Positions 21,217-33,100 of a stretch of DNA of 37,377 nt are shown here, one piece after another. The translations under genes were made by a program, and so were the position numbers. The notes beneath the pieces were generated by a model. The model did no database searches and was not told the origin of the DNA. It saw only the letters and a program-made list of their open reading frames with translations. Position 1 is the stretch's first letter. The number at the start of each line of letters is the position of its first letter. The stretch is from Phaeoceros laevis (lineage: Eukaryota; Anthocerotophyta; Anthocerotopsida; Notothyladales). The stretch is taken from positions 1 to 37,377 of the forward strand of contig JBNGIQ010008744.1 of assembly GCA_049999765.1 (NCBI GenBank), in the 5' to 3' direction.

Positions 21217-22937
21217 CAATATTGGTCATCAATATTAACAAGCTTAGCTGCAATTACGGGAGCTATTGTGTTATTCACGCCCAATTTAAAGTACAACTCT
21301 AACAGCCAGCCTATGTAGCAAGGGGCCTAAATGGGAACAAGGAAAGTGCATTGAAACTACTTCCATCGCGGGGATAGCTACCGGTGCTAGTAGAAAGGCG
21401 TTTGGCTGAGTGTTTGGCTAGAAGAACGTGAAGTATTCTCAACCCCGAACGAGACCTTAGTGCCGCAAGGCTCAATAGAAAAGCTTTTAAGAACGTGTGT
21501 GGTCTCTTGTTGCCCATACGGTTTTGTGTACACTACTTTTTAGACTGGGCAGGTCTATAAAGCGCTAGTTCCATACGTTTAAAGACGATTTGCAAAAAGG
21601 CTTTAATATTGGAAATCACTAAAACCTGAGCCTTCTTGCGTTGTCACTTTCATGGGCTAGGATGGCATTCACCACGGGAAAAGATTTACAGGCTCATATA
21701 CACGTACTATGCATACCATGTGATTATAGGATTGCGCCACTGTCGATGCACACAATATTTTGTGGGATTCCGATCCATGGGCTGTGAGGCTGCATGTAAC
21801 TTGTATCGAGAGCTGTGATTATTTTACCCCGGTCGAATCCGTTACTCGTTCGTGAAATGATTGGTGCTTCCAGCCTGTAAGCACACCGTCAGCACGCCCC
21901 AGCTCCAGACTCTGCCTCATGCTTATCCGGCCAATAAGGGCCCAAAGATCGTCCATGTCATCTGATAACGAAGTGTGCTGGCACGTAGTGGGCGCGGGAG
22001 TTGCAACCGGCCATGCACCCGTGACCCCACGCCCGCGTAGATTCAAATTACGCCACAGTGAAAGTCTGGCGAAACGTAGCGGCGAGATCGCGGTGGCACA
22101 ACCTGGTAAGCCAGCTGGGGAGACAATGCCCGACTTATACTAGACTACTGTCGGGGACAAGCTAGACAGACCCTCTTCTGGTTGCTACTTGCTGTCCTCC
22201 TGCCGCATCTTCGTCTGCTCCTAAGCTAAGCGCTAGCTACGCTTCACGAGCGGGCAGGGCGCTTACAAGTTCGTGTATTGTTGGTAAGTTTCGAGCTGCT
22301 TCGGTATGGTACCTTTGCTGCCCTTGAGCCCCGGACATGTCAGACAAGTACACTGCTGTTTTCAGTTGCTAGCTAGCGCGTAGTGAAAGAGCTCTCGTTC
22401 CATCATCACGCCGGGTTGCGTCCCGTTGCTCTTGCTTTCGCGTACCACCTGAATTTCGTGCTCGCGCCTCGTTGTCGAGGCGTCGAGCTCCGGCCTGCCA
22501 AAATGTTGGCTTCCGATGTAGGTCTTCGTCTCCGATTTTTGCTTCTGAATCAGCCGACTGCAAGAGCGGTCCGATTTTGCTGCTTACGACTGCGAATGGT
22601 CAAGATCTTGATTTCCTTGCTTTCTGTTGTCCGCCTTCAAGAGCTTGGCTGGTGAAAGATTAGTGCATGTGTTTTCTCTTTATTTGCTTTCCAATCTTCG
22701 CGGATCGTGTCTTGAAATGCATCTTGGAGTTGTCATGAACGCATAGCTAATCTAGTCCGCATGCTCCGGCAATTGGTATGGAGGTTCTTACTCTGTGTGC
22801 ACACCTCCTGGCTGCAGGTGGACGGGATAAAACTCATCGGGCCTTGTAGATCTGAAGAAAGTCCCCGGATTTTCTTCAGAGCTCCAGCGCAGAAGGTCGA
22901 CAAACCTTCCGGGGAAGCAGTTCAGCACTAGTTCAAC
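21217..22937. other. Intergenic region and CCCH gene leader
   Basis: No conserved coding sequence is visible in 1.7 kb. The last several hundred bases before 22938 must include the leader of the CCCH gene and contain several short frames with ATG that could act as upstream ORFs (for example at 22503). I see no RNA gene and no clear repeat. Confidence 0.45.
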
Positions 22938-25393
22938 ATGTCTCCTCACCTGTTCTCTGGCAGCTCGGGCTCGACGGTCACCTTGGACGACCACCTGCAG
23001 CAGTTTGGATTTGCTCTGCAGGCCAATTTTCAGAAGACAGAACCTGCGAGCTACTGCACTCAGAAGTGTGATTCCGAGATTCGAAGACTTCAAGGGCAGC
23101 TTGAAGAATTTCTCGCAATTCAGGAGGCCCTGGCGGCTGAGCTCCGCTGGGCATTGGAGGCCAAGCACGTTGCTGAAGTCGCTCTTGCAGAGCACGTGCG
23201 CCAGACAAGATCCATCATCGACAATCTGGTAGCTTCGCCAACTCCGCGAGGGCCCCTGGACTGGATGAACGACAATGCAGCGAGAGATGCGGATACAGAT
23301 TCCGATCGAAGCCTTTTTTCTCAGCCGCTTGTCGCTTCTTCCCGTGAGCAGAAGATGGTGGATCATCGTCATGAGAAAGGGAAGCACTGTGATGAAGTGA
23401 CGAAGGACCTGGAGATGCAGCTAGCAAAGATGAGTTCCCAGTTCCAGTTATTGGCAGAGGTCTATAGTACGACGGCCTTACGGTTGGACCAGACACAGCG
23501 TGACGTCCACAAACTCAGAAGTGAAAACCTTGAGCTTCAGGTGTCAAGCGCAGAGCTCTTCAACAAATGTCAATTCCAGGAGAGAAGGCTGCAACAAGTT
23601 CTGCAGGAGCAGTCGGAGGTCTCATCCCTGCCATCTCTAATTTATGGCATCAGTTCCCCCCTCGGGGAGTCAACTTACAGTCGGGGAACCGGTACCTCGC
23701 CCGATGTCCTACCCTCCTATGGCGTGCGCAACACAGATGCCTTTGAGGACAAGGCAGCTCACCCAATCTCCTGCGGGGCCAGCATTGCAGGTCTCCACAA
23801 GGCCACTTCTCAATGTATGGAGCCAATGCCGTCCTTGTCTCAGCTGAGCGTATCGACCAAACCTATAGCGGCAGAGGGAGAGAAGACGAGCTTGTCATCG
23901 GCAGCTAGAAGTGTTGGGAAGACTGGAAAGGTTCTTTCCGAGAGGGCGAGCATATCCGCTCTGGTGATCCCAAAGCCGGATCTGAAGTCATGGTATTTGC
24001 CTCACAAGGGGAATGCCAGAGAACTTCAGCAGCCTGATTCTCCCGGTACTGGCAGTCCTATCAGGAGCAGGACCAGCTCGGCGTCGGCGTCGGCAGCAGG
24101 GACCCCTTTTAAATGCTTTTACGAGGATTTGACTCAGACAACTGATTGCACTTTGCTGCTAGATACTAATGCTAGCGCTGTGACCTTGAAGACCGCAGCT
24201 GCCACCGACATGGGGAGTGCCAGCAAAGTTGGAACTGCTGTCAATGGACAAGTCGTTGCGGTGCTGCCTAGAAGTATCTCAGTTCGTGCAAGTGGTACGT
24301 CTGTTGCGACAGTGAGGACAAATCTGTCTTGTCAGACCGAGAAGAAGCGATCAGTGTCTCCTGAGAGCACTGAGAGCATTCACAGTCTTGTCTTGTCGCC
24401 TGTCTCTCCACTGGAGCCTCACCGACTGCGACTGTCGCCAACTCAGGACAAGGAAGTATGATCGTGCATCATGATGTTGGAATTTGAACGTTTGCCGTCA
24501 AGTCCTGGTTGAGAGCTCTGCATTGAATTTCATGTAACTGGTCACTGAATCACAGTTCTGAGTGTTCCTCCTTTGCCAAGTTCAGAGTGATGTCTGGTAG
24601 CATCTCTAGAGCCCTAGTCCTGCCTGCCTGGTCAGCAAGCTTAAATTTCCTGTCAGAGAACCGTTGGCATGCATGCCTCAAGTGGTCCATGGACGTCTTC
24701 TAAGCTTGAAATGTTCAGTCTAGGTAGATCAATGCTAGGTTTATAAATAAATTCCCCCGGATCCGGAGTGAATGGCCAGTCACTGTGGTGACTGACTGCC
24801 TCCTTGAGCATTGGTCCGGATTCATAGCGCTGCATTTGCTAAAACCCCTTCCGGTCATCCTTTGAATTTCTTGAAATCCTCTTACGTGTTGGCTTGCATT
24901 AATATTGATCAAATCCTGACCAGGTAGAGCTCTACCTGGTTCAGAGCTAGAGCTCTAACTGGTCTGTAGAGAGCTGTAGAGCTCTAGTTCTACAGGGTTT
25001 TAGGTATTTGACCTGCTCTACTTTCCAGATTCCATGGTACCTAGCCTAAACTGGACGGGTGTACTTGTACAGGAACTGCCTTCTTCAGGCTCAGGAAAGG
25101 AAGGAGCTGATCCGGACGAAGATATGGATGTATACGACCAGGGGATGTACAAGACGGAACTGTGCAACAAATGGCAGGAGGGGGGCACGTGCCCTTACGC
25201 AAATCGTTGTCGGTTTGCACACGGTGTTGAAGAGCTTCGCCCTGTTCTCCGGCATCCTCGATACAAGACAGAACTCTGCCGCATGGTAGCTAATGGTGAG
25301 AAGTGTCCTTATGGGCATCGTTGCCATTTTCGCCACGCCATGACTAAAGAAGAGAGAACCTCTCTCTTCTGTAAATTTCAGGGGTCTGTCTGA
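22938..25393 (+). CDS. Tandem CCCH zinc-finger protein, C3H14/C3H15-like
   Basis: Two exons, 22938-24455 and 25073-25393, join in phase 0 to 612 aa. The C-terminus has two C-x8-C-x5-C-x3-H fingers, each preceded by [21 protein letters not shown] and [18 protein letters not shown], with exactly 18 residues between the fingers, the tristetraprolin arrangement. The linker [16 protein letters not shown] is typical of plant C3H14/15. Exon 1 has two predicted coiled coils (about 44-98 and 152-230) and the short motif [11 protein letters not shown] (about 441) that also precedes the fingers in those plant homologues, which supports joining the two exons. Such proteins bind AU-rich or similar elements and alter mRNA stability; C3H14/15 act in wall and anther development in Arabidopsis. 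The protein is about twice the usual length because of a long Ser-rich middle region. Confidence 0.85.
24919..24986. repeat. Palindrome cluster in the CCCH intron
   Basis: A perfect 22-bp palindrome occupies 24919-24940 (half-site ACCAGGTAGAG). Its core TAGAGCTCTA recurs at 24948-24957 and 24977-24986, so three self-complementary 10-mers lie within 62 bp. The cluster is inside the 617-bp intron about 90 bp before the acceptor at 25072, where it could fold in the pre-mRNA or serve as a dyad DNA-binding site. Confidence 0.9.
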
Positions 25394-26521
25394 AGATCAT
25401 TAGTCCATAGGAAATTGCTGTATATATTTTGCATGCTGAGAGAGTCAAGATCTGGCTTGAAAATCTTAGTAGTCCGCTGCATTAGCCTATCAGTTATCCT
25501 CAGTTTTATATGGTTCTTAAGGTAACTAGTGGACATTGTGGAGTCTGGTTTATTAAGTTTGTTATTTCAATTAGAATTACGAAGGGGGTGATCACTCGTC
25601 CTCGGTGTTTGCGCTATCAACTGGTGCAGCTTTAGCCCCATTGAACTATCTGACTATGCTGGTTCACTTGCCAGTACAGGTCACTTCAAAGGAAATCTCT
25701 TATATAGTTCTAACTTCTTTTGATGGCACATTTGCTCATAGAGTTGGGGCGCTCCCAGACTCTACATGCACAAGCCTTGCATTTTAGAAAGGTCAGGTTG
25801 TTTACCGAGGCAAACTTTGGGATTGAACTCGACGAGCTAGTCTATATATGTGCTTGTGCTTGGTGTCTGCCGTGCAGCATCAACAAGGCCCTCCGTTAGC
25901 TCGCACGTAAAAGCTATCTGTCCATCTACAAAGAAGCCACGACCAGGAATGAGAGTCAGAATGGCACGCATTTGCTAAAGGAATGTTACACTATTTACTA
26001 AATTGCTAAAAGGAATGTTACACTATATGAAGAAGAAGAATACGTTTATCCCTGGTGTTTGGTTGGGCAAGAAGCCACACGTGTAGCCATGAAATAGAGT
26101 CAAGAATACGTTGTACTACTGTACGTACTCTCAGTGTTTGTGCGAGGAACGGCCGTAAGCAGCTGAGTAGAGAGAGAGAGAGTAAAGCTCGACTTCTCAT
26201 GGGGTAAAGAGTTACAAGTAAGAGAATCAGAGTTGAAGCGCAGAGCTCATTTCTCGTTTCTTAGCTAGACTACTGCAACTGCGGTCATCAGACAGACCTC
26301 CTGGTCCCATTCACCTTGCTTATCGAGCCCGCTGCTCTTCTCCTTCGGTACTACTCTTGCTCTCTGATCGTACGGCGTGCTTTCTACTTTGTGCGATGCT
26401 GTCTATGTCCTCTTCTATCTCTTTCAGACTGCGTTGTGCTCGATACTTTTCGCCACTACTTCTTGCAAGCGCTATCCGCGGCATACTACGTCTTCTTGTT
26501 GATTCTCGCACCCGGGTGGTC
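25394..26521. other. Intergenic region with a short direct repeat
   Basis: No coding sequence is recognised. A 23-24 bp direct repeat starting TTGCTAAA and ending TTACACTAT occurs at 25972-25994 and 26003-26026, and a short GA run lies near 26168. The right part must hold the promoter and leader of the membrane-protein gene; the frame of that gene is open upstream to 26357, including an ATG at 26396. Confidence 0.45.
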
Positions 26522-28127
26522 ATGGCCACTCTCACTATGCTGCTGTTCGTGATGTCATATTTGCTGCTGTCTATCGGAATTGCAGCAGCACATGGCGCGG
26601 CTTCTGATACAGGTCTTTCATGTAAAACCGCTAGCCTCAAGGATTGTCCGAGGCCCTTGGCAGCTAGAAATGATCGTGTGGATATATTGGATGGTTCACG
26701 CCACTATCATGGCGGATTTAATGTCAGATCTGAGTCTTACACTAGCAGCGTTGTGTACGCGGCAACACATGTTTTGGCTCCGCTGACTCTAGCCTCCATT
26801 GGCCTTTCTCTTTTCTGTATGATTTTATGCCTGTATCCGGGGTTCCGTGCGTGCCTTGCACACGAGATCCCCTACAGACAGCGGAAGTTTATCGTTCTTT
26901 CCTCTCTATCGCTACTTCTCTGTGTAATATCCTTAGCAAGCATGGTGTCATTTATTGTCGGGAATCACAAGCTTTACTCAACAGCTCGGAGTGATGTGCG
27001 CAACCTGGTAACCTCGTCAACTTTCCAGGCCAACAAGGAGATACACGGAGTGGCCAAAGATTTAAATGCCAGTGTCTATTTCCTTACCATGCTGGATCAC
27101 AAGGTATCCAACACAACGGCAACTACCAGCAATTCTACCCGTCAGCTTGTGGCCATGATCCTTGGAGCGCAGATGAGACTGGTTGGTAGGCAGAGCTGGA
27201 ACGATCAAACACCGAGGCTGCATCAGTACAGTGTGAAGCATATTTTTTTGGTAAAATGGGACATCTTCTGGTCCCAATTCTCTGTGCTAATATCATTTAT
27301 TCTGCTGATCATGGGGTTTGCAATGGTGGTGGGGAGGCTATACAATCCCCGGTGGACATGGACGCGGTCTTGGCCCTACCAATTGCATTACATGGTGCCT
27401 ACTGGATTCTTAGTCGCGGCAATGCTCTTGTGTGCAGCAGTGCACACATTCGCCCTTACTAAGATGTTTGGAGATGGAGTTGACGCTCTGGAAGAATATG
27501 GACCGCCATTTAACACCACATTTGATTACAAGGGCTTTCTACCCTGCGCTGAACTGTCAACCATTGGGGAGCAGGCTATGAGTGATGTGCAAGAGGCTTT
27601 GGCATTTATTGACAGAAACAGTAGCGCGATCCGTGTAGGTATGCTGCAGGACAGCACATCTGGACTGGTCCGCTCGGCATTAATTAGCTCACAGTTGGAT
27701 CTGATGCTTGTAAACGCAAGCAGCAACTGGTCTGGCTGCGATCGTGCCAAAGATCGAAAGTCTAAGGCGCTGCTCCGAGATTCGCCGATTCGTCCACGAG
27801 TTGGCAAGAAAGGATGGACCACGCCTGAATAAAGCCGGGAATATCGCATGGATCAGTTTGGTGGTGGCGGCATCGACCTTTGTTTTCCTTCCAGTTTTGT
27901 GGGGGACCACCAGGGCTATGATGCGGCCAGATCTGGATCTTCCTCCTCTTGCTCCAAGACTTCCAACACCTCCATCCGTGAATATTCCGGCCCAGCCGCA
28001 ACTGGTGTTTCCTCAGCCCGAAGTACATTTTGGCCCTGAAGATTGTCCTCGAGTAAGACAAGTGGATATCTGGACAGATTTCTTCTGGAACAAGGACATG
28101 AAAACTCCTGTTCCAGAGGACAATTAG
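26522..28127 (+). CDS. Multi-pass membrane glycoprotein, tweety-like layout, with one frame change
   Basis: I do not recognise a named family with certainty. From the ATG at 26522 a signal peptide or first membrane segment (TMLLFVMSYLLLSIGIAAA) is followed by two membrane segments near THVLAPLTLASIGLSLF and FIVLSSLSLLLCVISLA, a loop with N-glycosylation sites (NAS, NTT, NST), two more segments (FSVLISFILLIMGFAMV and GFLVAAMLLCAAV), a second glycosylated loop with a lone LPCAEL, and a last segment (NIAWISLVVAASTFVFLPV) before a Pro-rich tail. This order resembles plant tweety-like proteins. The first frame ends at 27832, while the last segment is read in another frame from about 27711-27760 to 28127. 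An intron of about 100 bp (donor CTT-GTAAAC, acceptor AAG-GATGG) or a one-base shift would join them. An earlier ATG at 26396 is possible. Confidence 0.6.
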
Positions 28128-29173
28128 ACAGGTTCCTCCTTCTGTTCGAGATTTTCTAGGGCCCTGCTATTTTGACTGGCACCATTGTCAACATGCAATT
28201 CGAGAAGCAGTCGAAACTAACTCATCATTTCGACCTGTATTGCAGCCATGGTATGCCGTTCGCCGGTGACGTACTGATCAAGGAGGCGGCGGTATGCTCT
28301 GTCCCAGCGGCAACAGGCCCTAGCGCGCGCTAGCAAGAGATCTGGATTCTGGAACGTTGGCAGTACTTAGTGTGGTGGTGAGACAGGCAGATAGAAACTT
28401 GTAGAGGTGACGAGTGCTCAATCTGATCATGAACATTGTCTTTGCACGACGTCGACATCCCGAAACTAAATTTATCACTTCTGGAGCAACCATGAGTCTT
28501 GATCATGACAACTTTTTTCATAAGCCTGGGATAAGAATCTGCTTTTGTAATCTCTTCCAAGTTCGAACTTCGAACGGTCTGTTCATGCGAGATTCTGCAT
28601 TTCTTTATCAATACAAAAAGTGCTAGCTAGCCAAAAAACTGCCTGTACCAGTTCTTCTGCAACTCCAAACTGTCGCGTTAATCTAGTCTAACCTTTTTCA
28701 ATGGCATCCTGGGTTCGAATTCTCTCTTTTAGGATGCATTGACCATACACATGTGTCCGTCTGTCTGTCGAGTCTGGGTGTGGTAAGAGAGACCGACTGG
28801 AAATCCATTCATAAACTACCACTCTTGGCTGCTAGTCTATGAATTGACCTCCCGCACTTATGATCCCTTCGGCTCCGTCACGTTGACCTATAAGCTCAAG
28901 AATTTTGGCATCCACTTCAAGTTTGATAGAGCGAATAAAAACTATTTGTGGATCAAGTTTTCTGTAGACGTCCTCGTCGAGACCGCTATTCAATTTCATC
29001 ATCTGTGATCAAGAAAATCACTCCAGAACGTAAGAACTTCGCTGAGAGACTTAGGGCTGGCACAAGAATCCTGCATGTATACACACACATCCAGCACCTA
29101 ATCACACCTCAATCTACTAGGAAAAAGCTGGCCAACATGCATAAGCCTAGAGTGCGCCTTACATTTTCAAACT

Positions 29174-29225
29174 CCTTGTCCGTCCTTTTTATCTGTGACT
29201 GTCCTTGTCCTTTTTATCTGTGACT
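29174..29225. repeat. Short direct repeat, TTTTTATCTGTGACT units
   Basis: A segment of about 25 bp beginning CCTTGTCC and ending TTTTTATCTGTGACT occurs at 29174-29200 and again at 29203-29225, with a 4-bp difference (CGTC) between copies. Confidence 0.8.
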
Positions 29226-29328
29226 CGAGGTGGCTGACAGAATCATGACTCTTCTTAAATCGGTGCTCGAAAGGCATTGCCTCATAGCGATTTAAGATCT
29301 CCTCTACTGTGCAAGTTGCCGGTTGAGA

Positions 29329-29462
29329 ACAAGAAAATCTCACATCCGTCGAGTCTTCAAGTTGCGGATCAGAGTGTCCTGTGCTGAACAGACAAGAAAA
29401 TCTCACATCCGTCGAGTCTTCAAGTTGCGGATCAGCGGATCAGAGTGTCCTGTGCTGAACAG
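29329..29462. repeat. Tandem duplication, units of 63 and 71 bp
   Basis: The unit starting ACAAGAAAATCTCACATCC and ending CTGTGCTGAACAG occurs at 29329-29391 and immediately again at 29392-29462. The second copy is 8 bp longer because CGGATCAG is itself duplicated inside it. Apart from that the two copies look identical, so the duplication is young. Confidence 0.9.
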
Positions 29463-29475
29463 ACAAACTTCAGCC

Positions 29476-29525
29476 CCACACATCGGCCTTCTTGAGCAAT
29501 CCACACATCGGCCTTCTTGAGCAAT
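29476..29525. repeat. Perfect 25-bp tandem duplication
   Basis: The 25-bp unit that begins CCACACATCGG and ends TTGAGCAAT is present twice head to tail, at 29476-29500 and 29501-29525, with no mismatch. Confidence 0.9.
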
Positions 29526-29956
29526 CCAGCTTTTCGCTTCTTGAACGTGGCCTTTTCACTGCATTCCAATAAGCTGGATCCTAGCTGGAGATGGCTCCAA
29601 GAAGCCGCCGGTGATTTTGTCATGCTTAGGCTTGCGCGTCAATCGAGCTTCCACAAGCGCAAGGCGCGCTAGGTTGCTTGTGATGAGAAACAAGAGTATA
29701 TAAGATGCTGGTGAGTGAACTGTGAACCCCCGTTCTAAGGCCGGTAAACTAAGTATAGGAAATGGCAGAGTTATTTAGCCTTGAAGTATAGAAAACTTCT
29801 CGTAGAAGGTTGTTGGCGTTCTAAGGCTTTGAGTCTTTGACGTCGATCATTTGGCCAGCGCTTTCATAACCAGTGTTCAGTCAAGTTGTCCTCAATGTTC
29901 TCCGCAGTGGGCCGACCTGACTCTTGACACCACACCACCATCGGGGATTGGTGAAA

Positions 29957-30109
29957 ATGGCTTCCGGAGAGCTTCTAGCTTTGCAGATTTTGTTGTTGGC
30001 CTTGGTAGCTGTGCCTCTAGGGGCATTTGCAACTTCCACATGGAGCAAGTGTCATGAGTATTGGTGCCATGGCCATCAGCATTTCTCTACCTTTCCAAGA
30101 GGCACCTAG
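29957..30109 (+). CDS. Possible small secreted peptide (50 aa)
   Basis: The ATG at 29957 has a good context (GAAAATGGC) and opens a frame whose first 26 residues look like a clean signal peptide: MASGELLALQ, then a Leu/Val-rich core, then GAFAT. The remaining residues (WSKCHEYWCHGHQHF region) are rich in His, Trp and Cys. The stop is at 30107-30109. It converges on the glucose transporter, whose 3' untranslated region it may overlap. It could be a short secreted peptide, the first exon of a larger decayed gene, or chance; no family is recognised. Confidence 0.3.
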   Translation: MASGELLALQILLLALVAVPLGAFATSTWSKCHEYWCHGHQHFSTFPRGT

Positions 30110-30158
30110 ACTAGTTGAATCAGGAGCAACCAAGTTCATGATTTTCGACAAATTTTCT

Positions 30159-33100
30159 TCATACGGCTGGGCTGAGAACCCGCTCAATCTCTTCCAACGA
30201 CTTGCCCTTTGTCTCCAGCACATTGTTGGAAACATACACAATAGCAGCGAGGCAAACTGCACTGAAGCCCAAGTAGACTGAACTGATTCCAACCTTGTTC
30301 ACCACGCTCAGGAAGAACAAACCGATCATGAAGTTCGCAATCTGCACAAACACAACATCAGTGTCACGCTCTAGGTCGTGAAGGGCAATAAACAAGACGA
30401 ACATCAGGCTTTAAGTTTTTGAGGAAACAAGTTCTGTGATAGAAAGGACACATACGCACAAGAGACATGTGTACTCACCCAATGTACTCCTAGTGATAAT
30501 GCCACAGCCTTTGCCCGGATTTTAGATGCAAAAATCTCAGGCAGTAGCAGGGCAGGAACTGGACCTGCCCCCAAGGAAAACGCCAGGATATATCTACAGC
30601 AAAACACCATAAAGGGTGTTTGAAATGCAACAGGAAGACGGCCAATGTAGTTCAAAAAGCCAAAAACCTGCAGCCTGTACATATGGTGAAGCATTCAACA
30701 GGGACTCGGTCCTTACAATACAGTTCCGATAATAGCCAGGGGTCCTGAGTATGGTTGTAGGACAGGCCAGGACAGAGACAGGGAGAGCAGTAACATCGAA
30801 GCAGCCTGCACTCGCGAAAAAGTGGGTTAGTGCTGCCACTGACAGTAAAAATTAATAGCAGCAAGAAGTGCAAGGTTACAGATGTACCATTCCCAGGAAA
30901 CTTGTGACAAGTAACTTCTTACGACCCTGCTTATCCATCAACGATGATGCAACAACAGTACCTGTCCATGCTTAAACACACTGTAAGAAGATATTTTAAT
31001 ATCTAACAGGCCATCATCAAATCTGAGGTAGAACTCACTGGGTTTCGCACATCTCACCTAGGACATTAGCTGCACCCACAAGGGCACTCGCAGCTACATC
31101 GGATGCTATGCCCACTGTTCGAAACACTGCTGTAGAATAGTAGACCACAGCATTTATTCCAGCAAACTGCTGAAATAGGAAAAGGGCCGCTCCTACTCCA
31201 ACAACTGCTCAAGAGACATAGTGTACTTTTTTAGTTCACACCAGGTTGTCCTACACATTGAACATCATAAGCCATGTGAACCCACAGAGAATGCAGACCT
31301 TTGCGATAACGCTTGCTAAAGAGGTCTCCCCAGCTGGACTCCTCTCCTCCTTCACCTTCATTTGAGGAAGTCAGATCTGCCATGGCCTCATCAACTCTAT
31401 GTTTTCCCCACAGACGTTTAATCGCATTTGCAGCCTCTTGTACCTTTCCTGCCTGTTTGCCACCATACCAGATCCTGAACATAGTAAGGCAAGTGCATAA
31501 TCTACACTGTTACTAGATAGCAGGCACAAAATTTCAGATAGAATCACCTTATATAACCAGCGCGGACTCTCTGGAGAATAGATCATTCCTACGGCCAGTA
31601 AAATAGCAGGCACAGATGCGATTGTAAACATGGTTCGCCACCTATAGTCAGCCACAGGTTTGTTACATGCCTCAGGCAATCTTGTGGAAGTGTGAATAAT
31701 CTGAAGTATCAAACAGAATCAACAGGAGCTCCTGCGGCAAAGATGAAACATAATCCTACTGAGAGAGAGGAAGTACCAAGCTGGGTTTCCAGCGAGTGGT
31801 AAACCAGCAACAAGTGCGACCAAAATGCCAACACAAATGGAAAGCTGGTTAACTGATCCTAGTGCTCCACGAATGTCTGTGGGAGAAATCTGCACAACAA
31901 AATATCAGCAGGGGCTACAACAATACAAGCATTCTGCAATTTTGGAACTGATCGCCAAAAACCCTCCTCTTGGTTACCTCCGATATATAGAGTGGTACAA
32001 TAGCAGATGAGACACCAATACCAAGTCCAACTAGAACTCTTCCCAGGACCATAGCTTGAAAATTCGTTGCTGTTGCACTGGAAGCATAATTTCGTCAGAG
32101 CTGCGGGCATAAGCTAAACTGCTGACACGAAACCTCCTTAGAATACAGCTCAAGGCGCACTACTAAGGAGTCATAATGTGTTAAGACATCACTGGACAAG
32201 AAATCTAACCTCAGAATGGTACCAACTACAAGGGGTATGGCATCAAGCTGAAAAGTCCGTTTCCGTCCTATTGCATCAGCCAAAGTGCCTCCTGTGAAGG
32301 AGCCAGCAGTTGCCCCTGCCAGTGTAGAGCTGACAACCCATCCTGAAGCCAATATACCCAGTTTCAGTACAACAGCTAGAAGATGCAAAGCATGCAGCCT
32401 CCTAGGAAATACCACCGACAAAGGTTGTTGATGCCACTTAGAGCTACCACATAACTACCTTTCAAAACACTGTTTCCTGCAAAACCGAGGTCTTGCGCAA
32501 TGTAGTCCAGAGAGCCATTCACAACCCTGAACAGTATCCACCCAAATGGTCAACTGCTGGTTAGCTAACTGACAAGCTAGCAAGACAGCATAAACTGGGG
32601 GAGTTGCACGTGGTGAGTACAAGCCATATGAACCTTACTCTCCCATGGTAGACGAATTCTTTTGTAGAACCACAACGAAGCAATTCTAGACAATGGAGCC
32701 GTACCCAAGATGATAACCGAAAAGAATGGCTCCTAGGCAAGCGATTCCTACTGAAGGTAAGACAGATCCGGATGACGGTCCCTCCTTTGCAGCGACCCAT
32801 TCTTCATCCTTCTCTGCATGCAACAGTAGCAATTGCAGCATGATGAGTTGCTCATCGTCGCCTCTCAGGAACTTAGAGCACCGAACGCCAGTAGAGTTGA
32901 GCTAGTTGTAGGCTTGACGAGCCATCAGTCAGTCATAAAAACGCCAGAGGCCTGTCCTTGCATGAGATAAGCCGTCACAGAACCCGCCATCGCGGAACAA
33001 TCAGGACTCAACAGGCACGGGAGGAGGGCAAGCATGCGCCCTTCTACTGCTGCTGACTTTTCCTGTGGCTTTCAGGGTCTTCTGCCCACAACTCTGCCAT

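Larger units (their letters stand above)
28128..29956. other. Gene-free region with small tandem duplications
   Basis: No family-level coding similarity is visible in 1.8 kb. The DNA includes several local duplications (given separately) and a short inverted repeat GCATCCT/AGGATGC at 28704-28737. It may contain decayed mobile DNA, but no terminal repeats or transposase remnants are identifiable. Confidence 0.4.

Noticed and set aside
26168-26184. GA-rich microsatellite
   Set aside because: Only a short run; ordinary in plant leaders and without further structure.
28704-28737. tRNA-like piece: GGTTCGAAT with flanking GCATCCT/AGGATGC
   Set aside because: A B-box-like word and a 7-bp stem are present, but there is no A box, anticodon arm or cloverleaf of proper length; it is a simple inverted repeat.
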